Shown piece after piece: positions 10,362-20,453 of a stretch of DNA of 64,000 bases (positions are counted from its first letter, which is position 1; each line of letters starts with the position of its first letter). The position numbers and the translations under genes were made by a program. The DNA is from Euptelea pleiosperma (Eukaryota; Streptophyta; Magnoliopsida; Ranunculales; Eupteleaceae), in the NCBI GenBank assembly GCA_035048495.1, contig JASUTR010000247.1, forward strand, positions 248,001-312,000, written 5' to 3'. The notes beneath the pieces were generated by a model, which worked only from the letters and a program-made list of their open reading frames with translations, had not been told where the DNA came from and made no database searches.

Positions 10362-10379
10362 TGGCGCCGCTGCCGCTCG
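10362..10379 (+). promoter_or_regulatory. primer-binding site, unit 1 (tRNA-Asp-like)
   Basis: Starts two bases after the LTR with TGGCGCCGCTGCCG. The complement of the plant tRNA-Asp 3' end, as I know it, is TGGCGCCGTTGCCGGGG, giving 13 matches in the first 14 bases and then divergence. Asp-type sites are known from Athila and some Tat elements. Confidence 0.75.
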
Positions 10380-11120
10380 GGTGTTCGGGACTGCGAAAAA
10401 GGACGTAAAGACGGAATTGGAAAGTTGCTGAAGCGAAAAGCTGCTCAATTTGGACAGCCCGACCTTTTCGGGAAACTTTCTATTTTTTTGTTTTTAGTGA
10501 TTTTTAGCAGTATTTTAAATTACTATTTTTAATGCCTCGGAAGGCCGAGTGCAATTTGTAATAATTTAGGAATTTTATTGCTTTCCATATAACTGCTAGA
10601 TCTTGTTCTAGGGTTTTTTAGAAACCCTAGATTAAGTGGAAATTACCAAAAAAATTAAAAAAATCAAAATTCAAAAAAAATTAGGGTTTTATATTCTGCA
10701 GATTTTTAGAAATCACCAATCAAGGATTTGCGATTTTTGGAAAGATTCCAAAATCTTGAAACTCTGCTTAATTAGGGTTTCCCCTCTTAGAAGTTTCCTC
10801 TTTAGAAGAATTTCTATCTTTAGAAATCTTCCGAATTTGGAAAAGTCTGCAAAAGGAAACACCCCAAATCTAGCAGAATTTCAATTTTGGGAAATTTCCC
10901 AAAATTATAAGGGATCTCGCAATCAAATCTTTCTTGGAAGATCTCCACCGTTCGGGAAACTTTCCAATCTAGGTATTTTCCAATCTGGGAATTCCTAAAT
11001 TTTAACCCATCTCGAATTTGGAAACTAATTCAAAAACTTGCCTAAATCTAGTGCTTGTTCAGTGAACCCTAAAAAGGCAAGGATCTTCCAAATAGAATCC
11101 CGAATACCTAGACCGTGCGA

Positions 11121-11136
11121 TCTAACTTTTCTGCAG
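11121..11136 (+). promoter_or_regulatory. candidate splice acceptor, unit 1
   Basis: A pyrimidine-rich stretch ending TTTTCTGCAG matches a plant 3' splice site. With the donor at 11254 it would define a 117-nt exon (11137-11253). Confidence 0.35.
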
Positions 11137-11231
11137 GAACACGATCCAGTGTGGGTAGAGAGCGAAAGCTCAAAGAGGTGGAGTCGGGCCCAAGCCCATT
11201 AGGATACCCCTCTCTAACCCACGGAGGCGAC

Positions 11232-11259
11232 CCCGTGGCGTGGCCCACGGGAGGTAAGT
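11232..11259 (+). promoter_or_regulatory. hairpin plus candidate splice donor, unit 1 leader
   Basis: Perfect 7-bp stem CCCGTGG/CCACGGG (11232-11238 and 11245-11251), then AG and GTAAGT from 11254. It is one of three GGTAAGTC copies in the unit, each directly after an inverted repeat. Confidence 0.45.
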
Positions 11260-12157
11260 CTCTATCCTCGCCTTGAGTGCGATACAGAGCAATTTGGGTG
11301 AATCATTGCCGCTTGTCTATTTGCTTTCGCATACATACTATTCGACTTGCGTGGCGTGGCCGTTAATAATTGAACATTAATCGAGCAGACCCAGCTCTTT
11401 TACAACTGGTGGGATTTCATCACCCACCTCATCATTCCATCTGATTTGATCCCCAAGATCCATCTATAATAAAAAGAATCAAGAAGTAGAGCCAATTAGC
11501 CCGGTGTTCGAGGAAAAATCCACACAAAGCGAACCCGCTTAACATCCAATCGAAGTAAGACCACGAGCGCGGGTCCCTGTTGTCTAACACACCCATAAGT
11601 CCCTGCTACTCAAGTACACTGAGCTCGACGTGGCATCTTGGACTATTCGGCGGTTAGTTGCGTGTGGACTAGGAACACGCACCAACCCTAGCTTAACCCG
11701 AGGGAACACTCTTCTTATACACTTGACCAATCCGGTTAGTCTGGGACGTACTTAAGACAGCCATTGTGCCGCACGTCTGTCTAGGCTTCGGATTGCCTTG
11801 TTGTTGACTAGAGTTAGTACTAAAGGATTCGCTCTGAAGAGTGTAGCCTGGTGAGAACCTCTGAGTGCAAACAGTTAGTCCGGCGGCTAAAAGATAAACC
11901 AGTGGTCCGCCCACTGTCATAATCTACTCTAGCCCCAAAACTAACAAGATAATGCCTAAAATATATCCTGATTGTTTAGAATAGGATTATCTGTGCTTGG
12001 TGTGCATCATTTAGAATCACCACTCCAGTATCTCCTTTTGGCAACTTTTTGCCAAATCTTGGGCTTGCTTTTTCAAGTAGAAGCCCGGTTGGCCCTGCCT
12101 TAACCTTTTACTGACTCGATCTGAGAGTTAGTCCACCGCACCCCTCTATCGCCTCTA

Positions 12158-13915
12158 ATGGCAGATGAACGGCCTCTGTATGAGACCTACTACAGTTTCT
12201 GTGAGAATCAAGGTGATCACTCTCAACAATGGTATGACAATTCTGCGTATCATCATGATACTCCAGTCGCGCACACTTCTACAGAGTATGATAATCACCG
12301 AGATCCAGAGTACAATTCTGAACTCCAAGAACTTAAAAATTCAGTCTCTGCCCTTCGTGCCGCAGTCCAGCCACCCGTGTACCATTCCCACTCTGTAGGA
12401 TATTACCCTCCTATCCAGCAAGATGTCTGTACCTTTCCATCTCCAATGCAGACCTCCTATGACAACACTTATTATCCGGATAATAGGAGTCACCATAACT
12501 TTGGTTGGGAACAGTCTGCCCTCCCGCAGCAACTACCGCAGGATAATTATCCTTCTGGATTCCATCAACCCAATGGCGAGTATGACTGGCAATACTCGCA
12601 ATCCCAGTATCCGTCATATCCACAGAATGACTATTCTGATCAACAGTGGGCCCCTCAGGATTTTCAGAGTCAGCACCTAGTCCCAGACTCCACTTTGCCT
12701 TACAACTTTCATACCCAGTCGGACTACAATCAAGAGTTGCCACCTCAGCTCCCATTGGCTGAACCACCTCCGTTGGCTACTAAACCCGGCCTAGAGGACC
12801 TTCTCTCTCAGTACATTGCCCAGCAACAACAGTATTTCAAAGGACTAGAGCACCAACAACAGCTATCTCTGGAGAGCTTGGAGCAACGTCTAGTTCAATT
12901 AGAAAATGAGAGAGAGGAAGTCAAATTCACTAGCCCACCACTAGCCTATCTTGAGGAGAATGATATGGCCACTGTCTATAATGACGAGTCGTACAATTGG
13001 ACCAAGTACCAGAATTGCCAGGATGAAATTGAAATTGTACCCACCCCTAGATCGAGCCAGACTATTGAGGAACCAGTGTATCCTTATACGGTGCCTTTAA
13101 AAGCACCACATCCTGAACCTACCTCAGAGCAACCTATTTCTCAATCTCCCACTGCTGCTTCTAACCTGGACCCTGAAGTTGATCATCATGACACCGAGTT
13201 TTGTCTCGATTGTAGGATCCCTGCTGTCAAAGATCTACCGTTCCTCCCCACCTCCCTTGGATTGTGCAACAATTGTGATGAACCCGAGTCTCAATCTTTG
13301 GTGCCCTTAACAGCACCAACTTCTGGACTGAGCACAGAGGAACTTAGTCCCATCTCTATCTCTGATAACTCTCTCTCTGCTCTGAATGCAGACATTCCTA
13401 CTGATGACCCATGTCTAGAAAATGGGCCTCCCGCTGTCCTGGACTTACCGATCCCCACCGAGGAGGGACATATTGAGTGTAGGGATTGGAACATCCCTAT
13501 CACATTAGGAAACATCGAGAAAGAGGTCAACAGTTTTCACCTGTCACCCTACGTCGATATTATCGATGACCCGTGTGCCGTAGAGAGTCTAACTCAGGAC
13601 TCTCCCGAAGATATATTATCCAAGTGTCATGAACACTGTGAGTCTGACCTCATCTCGGAGTCCAACATTTTTGGTATTACTGATCTGCAGGAGTCTGCTC
13701 CATTCAGATCCATTCCCGCAAAACTCAATGAGTTTGCGGCTCTGCTAACCACGGTCAGAGAACCCACTACTACTCTCCTCTCAATCTTTATTGAGAAGCT
13801 TCGATCCCTCCCAGATCAACTCCGTACTTTTGTCGGTCTGCTCAATGCCCTTCTCTCAGTCTACACTGAGAAAGACCTGTTCTACACAGGTATACCTAGA
13901 CAAGGGATAGGATAG
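12158..13915 (+). CDS. unrecognised 585-aa retroelement protein, unit 1
   Basis: The only long, non-repetitive reading frame in the element. ATG at 12158 has G at +4; the frame ends in TAG followed directly by a second TAG. Residues 1-210 are rich in Tyr, Gln, Pro, Ser, Asp and Asn and look disordered. Residues 211-257 are Gln/Leu/Glu-rich and probably form a coiled coil. Residues 312-381 and 382-451 are a diverged 70-residue tandem duplication (VPLKAP/VPLTAP at 312 and 382; PAVKDLP/PAVLDLP at 355 and 425). The first repeat has CxxC pairs at C349/C352 and C370/C373, a possible zinc site; the second keeps only C419 and C441. Residues 515-575 are predicted hydrophobic helices. No known retroviral domain is recognisable. 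It may be a derived Gag-like or lineage-specific accessory protein; function unknown. Confidence 0.75.
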   Translation: MADERPLYETYYSFCENQGDHSQQWYDNSAYHHDTPVAHTSTEYDNHRDPEYNSELQELKNSVSALRAAVQPPVYHSHSVGYYPPIQQDVCTFPSPMQTSYDNTYYPDNRSHHNFGWEQSALPQQLPQDNYPSGFHQPNGEYDWQYSQSQYPSYPQNDYSDQQWAPQDFQSQHLVPDSTLPYNFHTQSDYNQELPPQLPLAEPPPLATKPGLEDLLSQYIAQQQQYFKGLEHQQQLSLESLEQRLVQLENEREEVKFTSPPLAYLEENDMATVYNDESYNWTKYQNCQDEIEIVPTPRSSQTIEEPVYPYTVPLKAPHPEPTSEQPISQSPTAASNLDPEVDHHDTEFCLDCRIPAVKDLPFLPTSLGLCNNCDEPESQSLVPLTAPTSGLSTEELSPISISDNSLSALNADIPTDDPCLENGPPAVLDLPIPTEEGHIECRDWNIPITLGNIEKEVNSFHLSPYVDIIDDPCAVESLTQDSPEDILSKCHEHCESDLISESNIFGITDLQESAPFRSIPAKLNEFAALLTTVREPTTTLLSIFIEKLRSLPDQLRTFVGLLNALLSVYTEKDLFYTGIPRQGIG

Positions 13916-13982
13916 TAGTTTCCCTTTCACCTTAGGTGTCAGGAAGACTGTAGATCCACTCAGTCTCCATGAGTTTTAACCT

Positions 13983-14007
13983 GGTTGGGGGTATTTGATA
14001 TACCCCC
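13983..14007 (+). promoter_or_regulatory. internal polypurine-tract-like core with hairpin
   Basis: GGTTGGGGG at 13983-13991 overlaps a perfect 8-bp stem GGGGGTAT/ATACCCCC with loop TTGAT (13987-14007), 68-92 bp after the stop codon. It could be a second plus-strand priming site or an RNA structure. Confidence 0.45.
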
Positions 14008-14267
14008 GTCATGTCTGGCTGAAGACGTAAAACTTAGCGCTTTCGGAAAGGCAATTCCGGTATTCCTAGAGTACATGAGTCTCATGCATTTGTTATTACT
14101 GTTATATCTCTGGAAATGCAGGTACATTCATTCTTCCGATCATCAGGTATCACACTGTCGAGTTTCTGCCGACTTGGTAACATCCTCCCTGAACTTTTGC
14201 ATCATCATTACTGAATTTTTATCATTTTATGTCCCGGTCATGAGCACCGAGGACGGTGCTGTATTTT

Positions 14268-14276
14268 GGTTGGGGG
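14268..14276 (+). promoter_or_regulatory. second internal polypurine-tract-like core
   Basis: GGTTGGGGG, the same nine bases as the terminal tract at 15882-15890, about 36 bp before the internal poly-A. Confidence 0.35.
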
Positions 14277-14309
14277 TGGGTATTTACCAAAACTCATGTC
14301 TTCATTTTG

Positions 14310-14311
<2 letters not shown>

Positions 14312-14353
<42 letters not shown>
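14312..14353 (+). repeat. internal poly-A tract, unit 1
   Basis: 42 A following TTTTGAT. Equivalents: 22608-22650 (43), 30905-30945 (41), 39199-39240 (42). Confidence 0.9.
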
Positions 14354-14355
<2 letters not shown>

Positions 14356-15880
14356 TTGTTTTTGGGGTAATTTCCGATGTTCTCCAAAAGTTTTCTAGAA
14401 TTTCAAAAATGTGTCAAATACCCTGACTTTGATTAGCTGAAAACCTCCGTTAAGTCAGTATTGAGGATGTCAATTTTTGTTTAAAGTTAGCGTTGAATCA
14501 AGTCAAGCGTGGCTACAGCAGGTTTGAAAACTCAGAAAATCTCAGATTTGGCACAATTGTACACTATCAACATCAGAGTCGTCCTAAGTTTTGAAACTCT
14601 AGAGATCCTATAAGAATAATTGTGGAGACCTAACCCAGTGAGCTTTCGAACCTTTAATCATTTCGGAGAGTTATACAATAATCCTGAGTCAATGCATGAC
14701 TCACTATTCTTCATGCCCGCAATATTCGTTGAGAGATCTCATTATCTTTTGCTTCGATCATAGAACTCGGAACGACATCAACATTGGATTACTACGACAG
14801 AACCTTCTCTATATCCAGTCAAGACAGTATACATGATAGTGCAAACCCTAGAAAATGATTTAGGCCATTTTTTTCTGAACCATTCAGCCTTTTTACTCAC
14901 CTGAATTATACTTCACTAGAAACCCCTTGAACATTTCTATAAAAGCCTTTTATTTGCAAACCCATCAACCTAAAATCCAGTCCCGCTACGAAACATGACT
15001 GGCTACCCTTATTTTGAGATGGACAAAAGAATAACTGATGTGGGTGTACCGTGAAAAGAAAAGTAAAGAAGAAGAATCAAAAGGAAAAGAAAGTGGTTCA
15101 AGCTGAAAACAAAATATGAAAAGAAAGTATGAAGAAGAGCTGAAAAGAAATTGAGCAGTCTCAGAAATATCAAGAAAAAGAGAAAAATATGAAAAAAGGA
15201 AAAAGAACCAGATAATGGTGTTACGTCGCAGGAAAAATGCAAGAAAATGACAATATCCTCTCAAGATCTTTGAAATCCTGTATCCCTTTATCTCTCTACA
15301 CCTGACCTAAGCCTCATTACAACCCAGGAAAGTCCTACTTGATTCTAGGATAGTACGATCATAAAATGTGGAGATTGGAGAAAGAGAAGCTATAGAGTTT
15401 GATCTGACGTTCCCGAGTGAAGTGGTATTCCAATCATGAGATCTTCTTCTGTTAAGGATGTCCTTCCTTCAAATAATATATATGTGAGATCTTTGCTTTC
15501 ATATATCAACACATCTCCTCACATATAAATTGAGAGAAAAGAAGAAAACCCTTCTTGTGTGATTCTATTCTGAGTGCTAAACATGTGAGATTTGAGGTCA
15601 AGGCATAAAAACTTAGAGGTGATCTGAAAATCTTTACTGTCGGATGATGAGAATGTTGAGCACACACACACGCAGAGTCTGACTATTCTGGGTCATGATT
15701 ATCAGTCTGTAGTCTTGCCAAGACTCTGCAACTCTTCGCTAGCACGTAACTATTTTTGCATCAATTCAATGATTTGACGAACGGTGTTTTCCCGGAGCTA
15801 ATATGAAAAAGTGTGCAGCATGTGCAGAGCCCTTTTAAGCTCATTTATTTCGCACTAATTGCCAAGGATTGGCAATATGC

Positions 15881-15893
15881 TGGTTGGGGGTTG
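15881..15893 (+). promoter_or_regulatory. polypurine tract before LTR2
   Basis: TGGTTGGGGGTTG immediately precedes the TG of LTR2. Its position and G-richness fit the primer for plus-strand DNA synthesis. Confidence 0.75.
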
Positions 15894-16854
15894 TGATATT
15901 CGCTCAAAAGTGCTTATTTTAAGCAATTATCCTTTTAGCGTTATTGCATTCTCCTACGTAAAATACTCTATTTACCTACTTTTCTACGTAAGAGTCTCTT
16001 CTGTTGCGTAGAACACACTTTTCTGGACGAAATGGTATATTTGCATGCATTAAACACATTTTCGGAAGTCTAGATATTAAGCCGTTCTGATAAAGTCTCA
16101 TTACGCGCTTCTTCTGTCGCAGGAAACCCCGATGGGACGATTTTCGAGACTTGTGGGCCCAAATCGATCATGAAAGCCCATTATCAAAGCTTAACAAGCC
16201 CACATGCTATAACTAGAAGATATGGGCCAAATATGGGCTGAATAAGAGGACCAAAAAGTCGGCCCAAAGAACGAAGAGAGTAGGAGAGCCAATGACCAAG
16301 AGACGGACCAAAGCGTTTAAAGCCACATGAGTCAGCAAAGAATGATGGTCGACTCTACTGGAGAAGCGTGAGGATGGTCACAGTGAAGAACAGGGTTCCA
16401 GACCCTCCGCCAGTGCTTTTTTCCATTTTTTTTTATACTTTTTCTCTCATCTCTCCTTATTCTCTCTCTCTCTTCATCTCTCGATCCTCGAATCTACTGA
16501 CCTAACCCCAGAACTCCTGCCCATCGGCTCTATCTCATCTCCCTTAGCTTTCTGACCGTTGGATCTTCCATCGGACCGTTGGATCTTCAATCGGACCGTT
16601 GGATCTCTCTAGATCCGTCGATCTACCAATCTGAGTCCCAATCAAGTCACCATCCATCCGATCGCCTTCAGAATGCCCGTCACATCATCTTGTGAGACGA
16701 TGGACATCATCAGTCCATGTGGGCCAGTAGCCGGGCCCATCAGCATCGACCCGCTGTCCGACCAGTTAGTGGACCCCGCAAATTTCAAAAATAATTTTAA
16801 TTAAATGGGGGGTCCACTAATTGGGGAGATTCCCCATAGAAAAGTAGCATTTTA

Positions 16855-16900
<46 letters not shown>

Positions 16901-16927
16901 AAAAATATTTTTTTTATTTAAAAAATA

Positions 16928-16964
16928 CCCTATTTCCATTAATGGAAATAGGGAGCTTTATAAG
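16928..16964 (+). promoter_or_regulatory. candidate core promoter, LTR2
   Basis: Identical palindrome (16928-16953) and TATAAG (16959-16964) to LTR1. Confidence 0.55.
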
Positions 16965-17104
16965 AGGAAGGAGAAGGGTTCGTTCGAACCCTAATCCCCC
17001 TCCATTCTTCTCTTCTCTTCCCCCAATCTCTTCTCCTATCAATCCCCCTCCTCCTTCTCCTCTTTTTTTTACTTTTACCATCGTCTTCTTCATCCTTTCC
17101 CTCG

Positions 17105-17633
17105 CCGGAGTTGCAGGCAACTCCGGCCGTCTGGTAAGTCATCTTCCTCCTCCTCTTCTTCTTCTTCTTCTTCTTTTTCTTCTTCTTCTTCTTCTTCTTC
17201 TTCTTCTTCTTCTTCTCTTCCTCCTCCTCTTCTTCTTCTTCGTCTTCTTCTTTTTCTGCATAGTCGCCGGAGTTGCAGGCAGCAACTCCGGTCGTCGTCG
17301 TCCTCACCACAGCAAGCTGGTGAGGGTCCTCCCCCTCTTCTTCTTCCTTCTCTTCCTTCCTCTTCCTCCCTTCCCTTCCTCCTTCTTTCTTCTTCTTCTT
17401 CTTCTTCTTCTTCTCTGCTGCGTCTTCTTTGTCTTCTTAGCTCGCCGGAGTTGCAGACAGCAACTCCGGTCGTCGTCTCCACCGCCAGCACGTCGTCCTC
17501 CCCCCTCTCCTCCTATCCGTCTTCTGCCTCTTCGTTTTCTTCTTCGTCCTAGTCGTTTTCTTCTTCTTCTTATCCTCAGACTCCTTCTTCTTCTTTTCTT
17601 TTAATTCCACCGGAGTTGCAGGTGCAACTCCGG
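17105..17633 (+). other. four-hairpin series, LTR2
   Basis: Same four hairpins and spacings as in LTR1, shifted by 8296 bp. Confidence 0.85.
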
Positions 17634-18657
17634 TCGTCTTCTACGGCGAGAAGCTCGCCGGAAACCTCCATTACAGCGGCTATATCCTGCTGCACCTTAT
17701 ACCATTCCAAATCCACGGCACCCAAGCTACCATTTACCACTTCACCCTCGCCTCTCTCACCAAAAACAGAAAAAGAAATAAAAAAAAAGGGAAAGAACGG
17801 TGGCCGTCCATTCCATTCTCCTCCCCGTTGACGCCTTCATCACCACCGAACTGCCCCACCATCTCCTTCGTTCTTCCTTTCTCCCTCTCCTCAGACCCTA
17901 GCCGTCACCCTCTTCCTCTACTTCACCGTCTTCTTCAAAGCCCAAGAAATTAAAAAAAAAAAATAAATAAAAGAAAGAGAGAAAGAAGGAAGAAGAAGGA
18001 GGGAGGAAGCCGTTATGCTCCTCCACAGCCTCGCAAGTGGCTGTCTTGCCACCTCCTCAAGGGTTTTGCTCCTCTCTCTCACGAACTTGCAACCAGCAAG
18101 AACATACATCTTGGCCAGTGCAATCATGCACTTGATTGGTCATGTTAATGGGCGATCTCCAATCCTTGGTGCCCGGAGCACCACCAGCTACCCGAAAGCT
18201 TCCCTTCCCACTCACCAAGCCTATCCCTACGCCGATGCAATTAACATCGGTAAGTCACAAAGGTAAACTTTCTCTCTCCCTTCTCCTTCTAAATCTCTCC
18301 CTCTCTAGAAGTTTCTCTCTCTAGATTCCTCCACTTTCTCTCTCTAGTTCTCTCCTTCTCCCTCTAGTTTATTCTTTTCTTTATGCTTTATAATTTAGTT
18401 GTTTTCACTTGATTGTAAGAGACATGTTCGATTGAATGAAGTTGATTTGAATAATATTATGTTCCATTCTCTGCAAATTTCCCGTCATTTTATGTTCATT
18501 ATCGTGCTAATCTGACTAATCCCGAGTGCGGATCGACATCCGACACTAGCCACTATGCAAAAATGCTCATTTTACAGGTTAAAAGTCTCGGATAATTACA
18601 AATGTGTTGAAGTTAGGGTTTCCGTAACCAACGACGCGGAAAAATCCTATTTTCAAA

Positions 18658-18675
18658 TGGCGCCGCTGCCGCTCG
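18658..18675 (+). promoter_or_regulatory. primer-binding site, unit 2
   Basis: Same sequence and two-base spacing from the LTR as in unit 1. Confidence 0.75.
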
Positions 18676-20453
18676 GGTGTTCGGGACTGCGAAAAAGGAC
18701 GTAAAGACGGAATTGGAAAGTTGCTGAAGCGAAAAGCTGCTCAATTTGGACAGCCCGACCTTTTCGGGAAACTTTCTATTTTTTTGTTTTTAGTGATTTT
18801 TAGCAGTATTTTAAATTACTATTTTTAATGCCTCGGAAGGCCGAGTGCAATTTGTAATAATTTAGGAATTTTATTGCTTTCCATATAACTGCTAGATCTT
18901 GTTCTAGGGTTTTTTAGAAACCCTAGATTAAGTGGAAATTACCAAAAAAATTAAAAAAATCAAAATTCAAAAAAAATTAGGGTTTTATATTCTGCAGATT
19001 TTTAGAAATCACCAATCAAGGATTTGCGATTTTTGGAAAGATTCCAAAATCTTGAAACTCTGCTTAATTAGGGTTTCCCCTCTTAGAAGTTTCCTCTTTA
19101 GAAGAATTTCTATCTTTAGAAATCTTCCGAATTTGGAAAAGTCTGCAAAAGGAAACACCCCAAATCTAGCAGAATTTCAATTTTGGGAAATTTCCCAAAA
19201 TTATAAGGGATCTCGCAATCAAATCTTTCTTGGAAGATCTCCACCGTTCGGGAAACTTTCCAATCTAGGTATTTTCCAATCTGGGAATTCCTAAATTTTA
19301 ACCCATCTCGAATTTGGAAACTAATTCAAAAACTTGCCTAAATCTAGTGCTTGTTCAGTGAACCCTAAAAAGGCAAGGATCTTCCAAATAGAATCCCGAA
19401 TACCTAGACCGTGCGATCTAACTTTTCTGCAGGAACACGATCCAGTGTGGGTAGAGAGCGAAAGCTCAAAGAGGTGGAGTCGGGCCCAAGCCCATTAGGA
19501 TACCCCTCTCTAACCCACGGAGGCGACCCCGTGGCGTGGCCCACGGGAGGTAAGTCTCTATCCTCGCCTTGAGTGCGATACAGAGCAATTTGGGTGAATC
19601 ATTGCCGCTTGTCTATTTGCTTTCGCATACATACTATTCGACTTGCGTGGCGTGGCCGTTAATAATTGAACATTAATCGAGCAGACCCAGCTCTTTTACA
19701 ACTGGTGGGATTTCATCACCCACCTCATCATTCCATCTGATTTGATCCCCAAGATCCATCTATAATAAAAAGAATCAAGAAGTAGAGCCAATTAGCCCGG
19801 TGTTCGAGGAAAAATCCACACAAAGCGAACCCGCTTAACATCCAATCGAAGTAAGACCACGAGCGCGGGTCCCTGTTGTCTAACACACCCATAAGTCCCT
19901 GCTACTCAAGTACACTGAGCTCGACGTGGCATCTTGGACTATTCGGCGGTTAGTTGCGTGTGGACTAGGAACACGCACCAACCCTAGCTTAACCCGAGGG
20001 AACACTCTTCTTATACACTTGACCAATCCGGTTAGTCTGGGACGTACTTAAGACAGCCATTGTGCCGCACGTCTGTCTAGGCTTCGGATTGCCTTGTTGT
20101 TGACTAGAGTTAGTACTAAAGGATTCGCTCTGAAGAGTGTAGCCTGGTGAGAACCTCTGAGTGCAAACAGTTAGTCCGGCGGCTAAAAGATAAACCAGTG
20201 GTCCGTCCACTGTCATAATCTACTCTAGCCCCAAAACTAACAAGATAATGCCTAAAATATATCCTGATTGTTTAGAATAGGATTATCTGTGCTTGGTGTG
20301 CATCATTTAGAATCACCACTCCAGTATCTCCTTTTGGCAACTTTTTGCCAAATCTTGGGCTTGCTTTTTCAAGTAGAAGCCCGGTTGGCCCTGCCTTAAC
20401 CTTTTACTGACTCGATCTGAGAGTTAGTCCACCGCACCCCTCTATCGCCTCTA

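Larger units (their letters stand above)
10380..12157 (+). other. long 5' leader of unit 1
   Basis: About 1.78 kb without a convincing gene. It holds plant telomere-box motifs (AAACCCTA or its complement near 10609, 10622, 10681, 10771 and 11062), an AT-rich part with repeated TTCC/GGAA words (10630-11030), a candidate splice acceptor (11136), a GC-rich hairpin and donor (11232-11259), and a TTTGGCAA/TTGCCAAA hairpin (12037-12056) about 100 bp before the ORF. A 120-codon frame at 10636-10998 looks spurious: low complexity and rich in Ile, Lys, Phe and Ser. Confidence 0.7.
13916..15880 (+). other. 3' untranslated internal region of unit 1
   Basis: About 1.97 kb with no credible gene. It contains two upstream copies of the polypurine-tract core GGTTGGGGG (13983, 14268), a hairpin (13987-14007), a 42-bp poly-A tract (14312-14353), a purine-rich segment at about 15049-15210 and a short CA repeat near 15661. 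A 137-codon frame from a TTG at 13985 runs into the poly-A, and its length varies between units with the tract, so it is not coding. Confidence 0.7.
10360..15893 (+). mobile_element. internal region 1 (5534 bp)
   Basis: Contains the primer-binding site (10362), a 1.78-kb leader, the 585-codon ORF (12158-13915), a 1.98-kb 3' untranslated part and the polypurine tract before LTR2. The capacity is far too small for gag-pol in its usual form, and no reverse transcriptase, RNase H, integrase or aspartic-protease signature appears in any frame. Confidence 0.93.
15894..18655 (+). repeat. LTR2 (2762 bp)
   Basis: Same ends and content as LTR1. Differences noticed: 41 rather than 40 A in the poly-A tract and 8 rather than 9 T near 16428. 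It serves as 3' LTR of unit 1 and 5' LTR of unit 2. Confidence 0.95.

Noticed and set aside
10600..10800. Interstitial telomere array
   Set aside because: AAACCCTA motifs are isolated, in both orientations, and not in tandem.
10636..10998. 120-codon frame in the leader, present in all units
   Set aside because: AT-rich low-complexity sequence with no recognisable domain; identity between units reflects recent duplication only.
11693..11920. 75-codon minus-strand frame in the leader
   Set aside because: No domain, antisense to the element, and no promoter seen.
13985..14398. 128-146-codon frame after the main ORF
   Set aside because: Starts at a TTG, runs into poly-Lys from the A tract, and its C-terminus differs between units with tract length.
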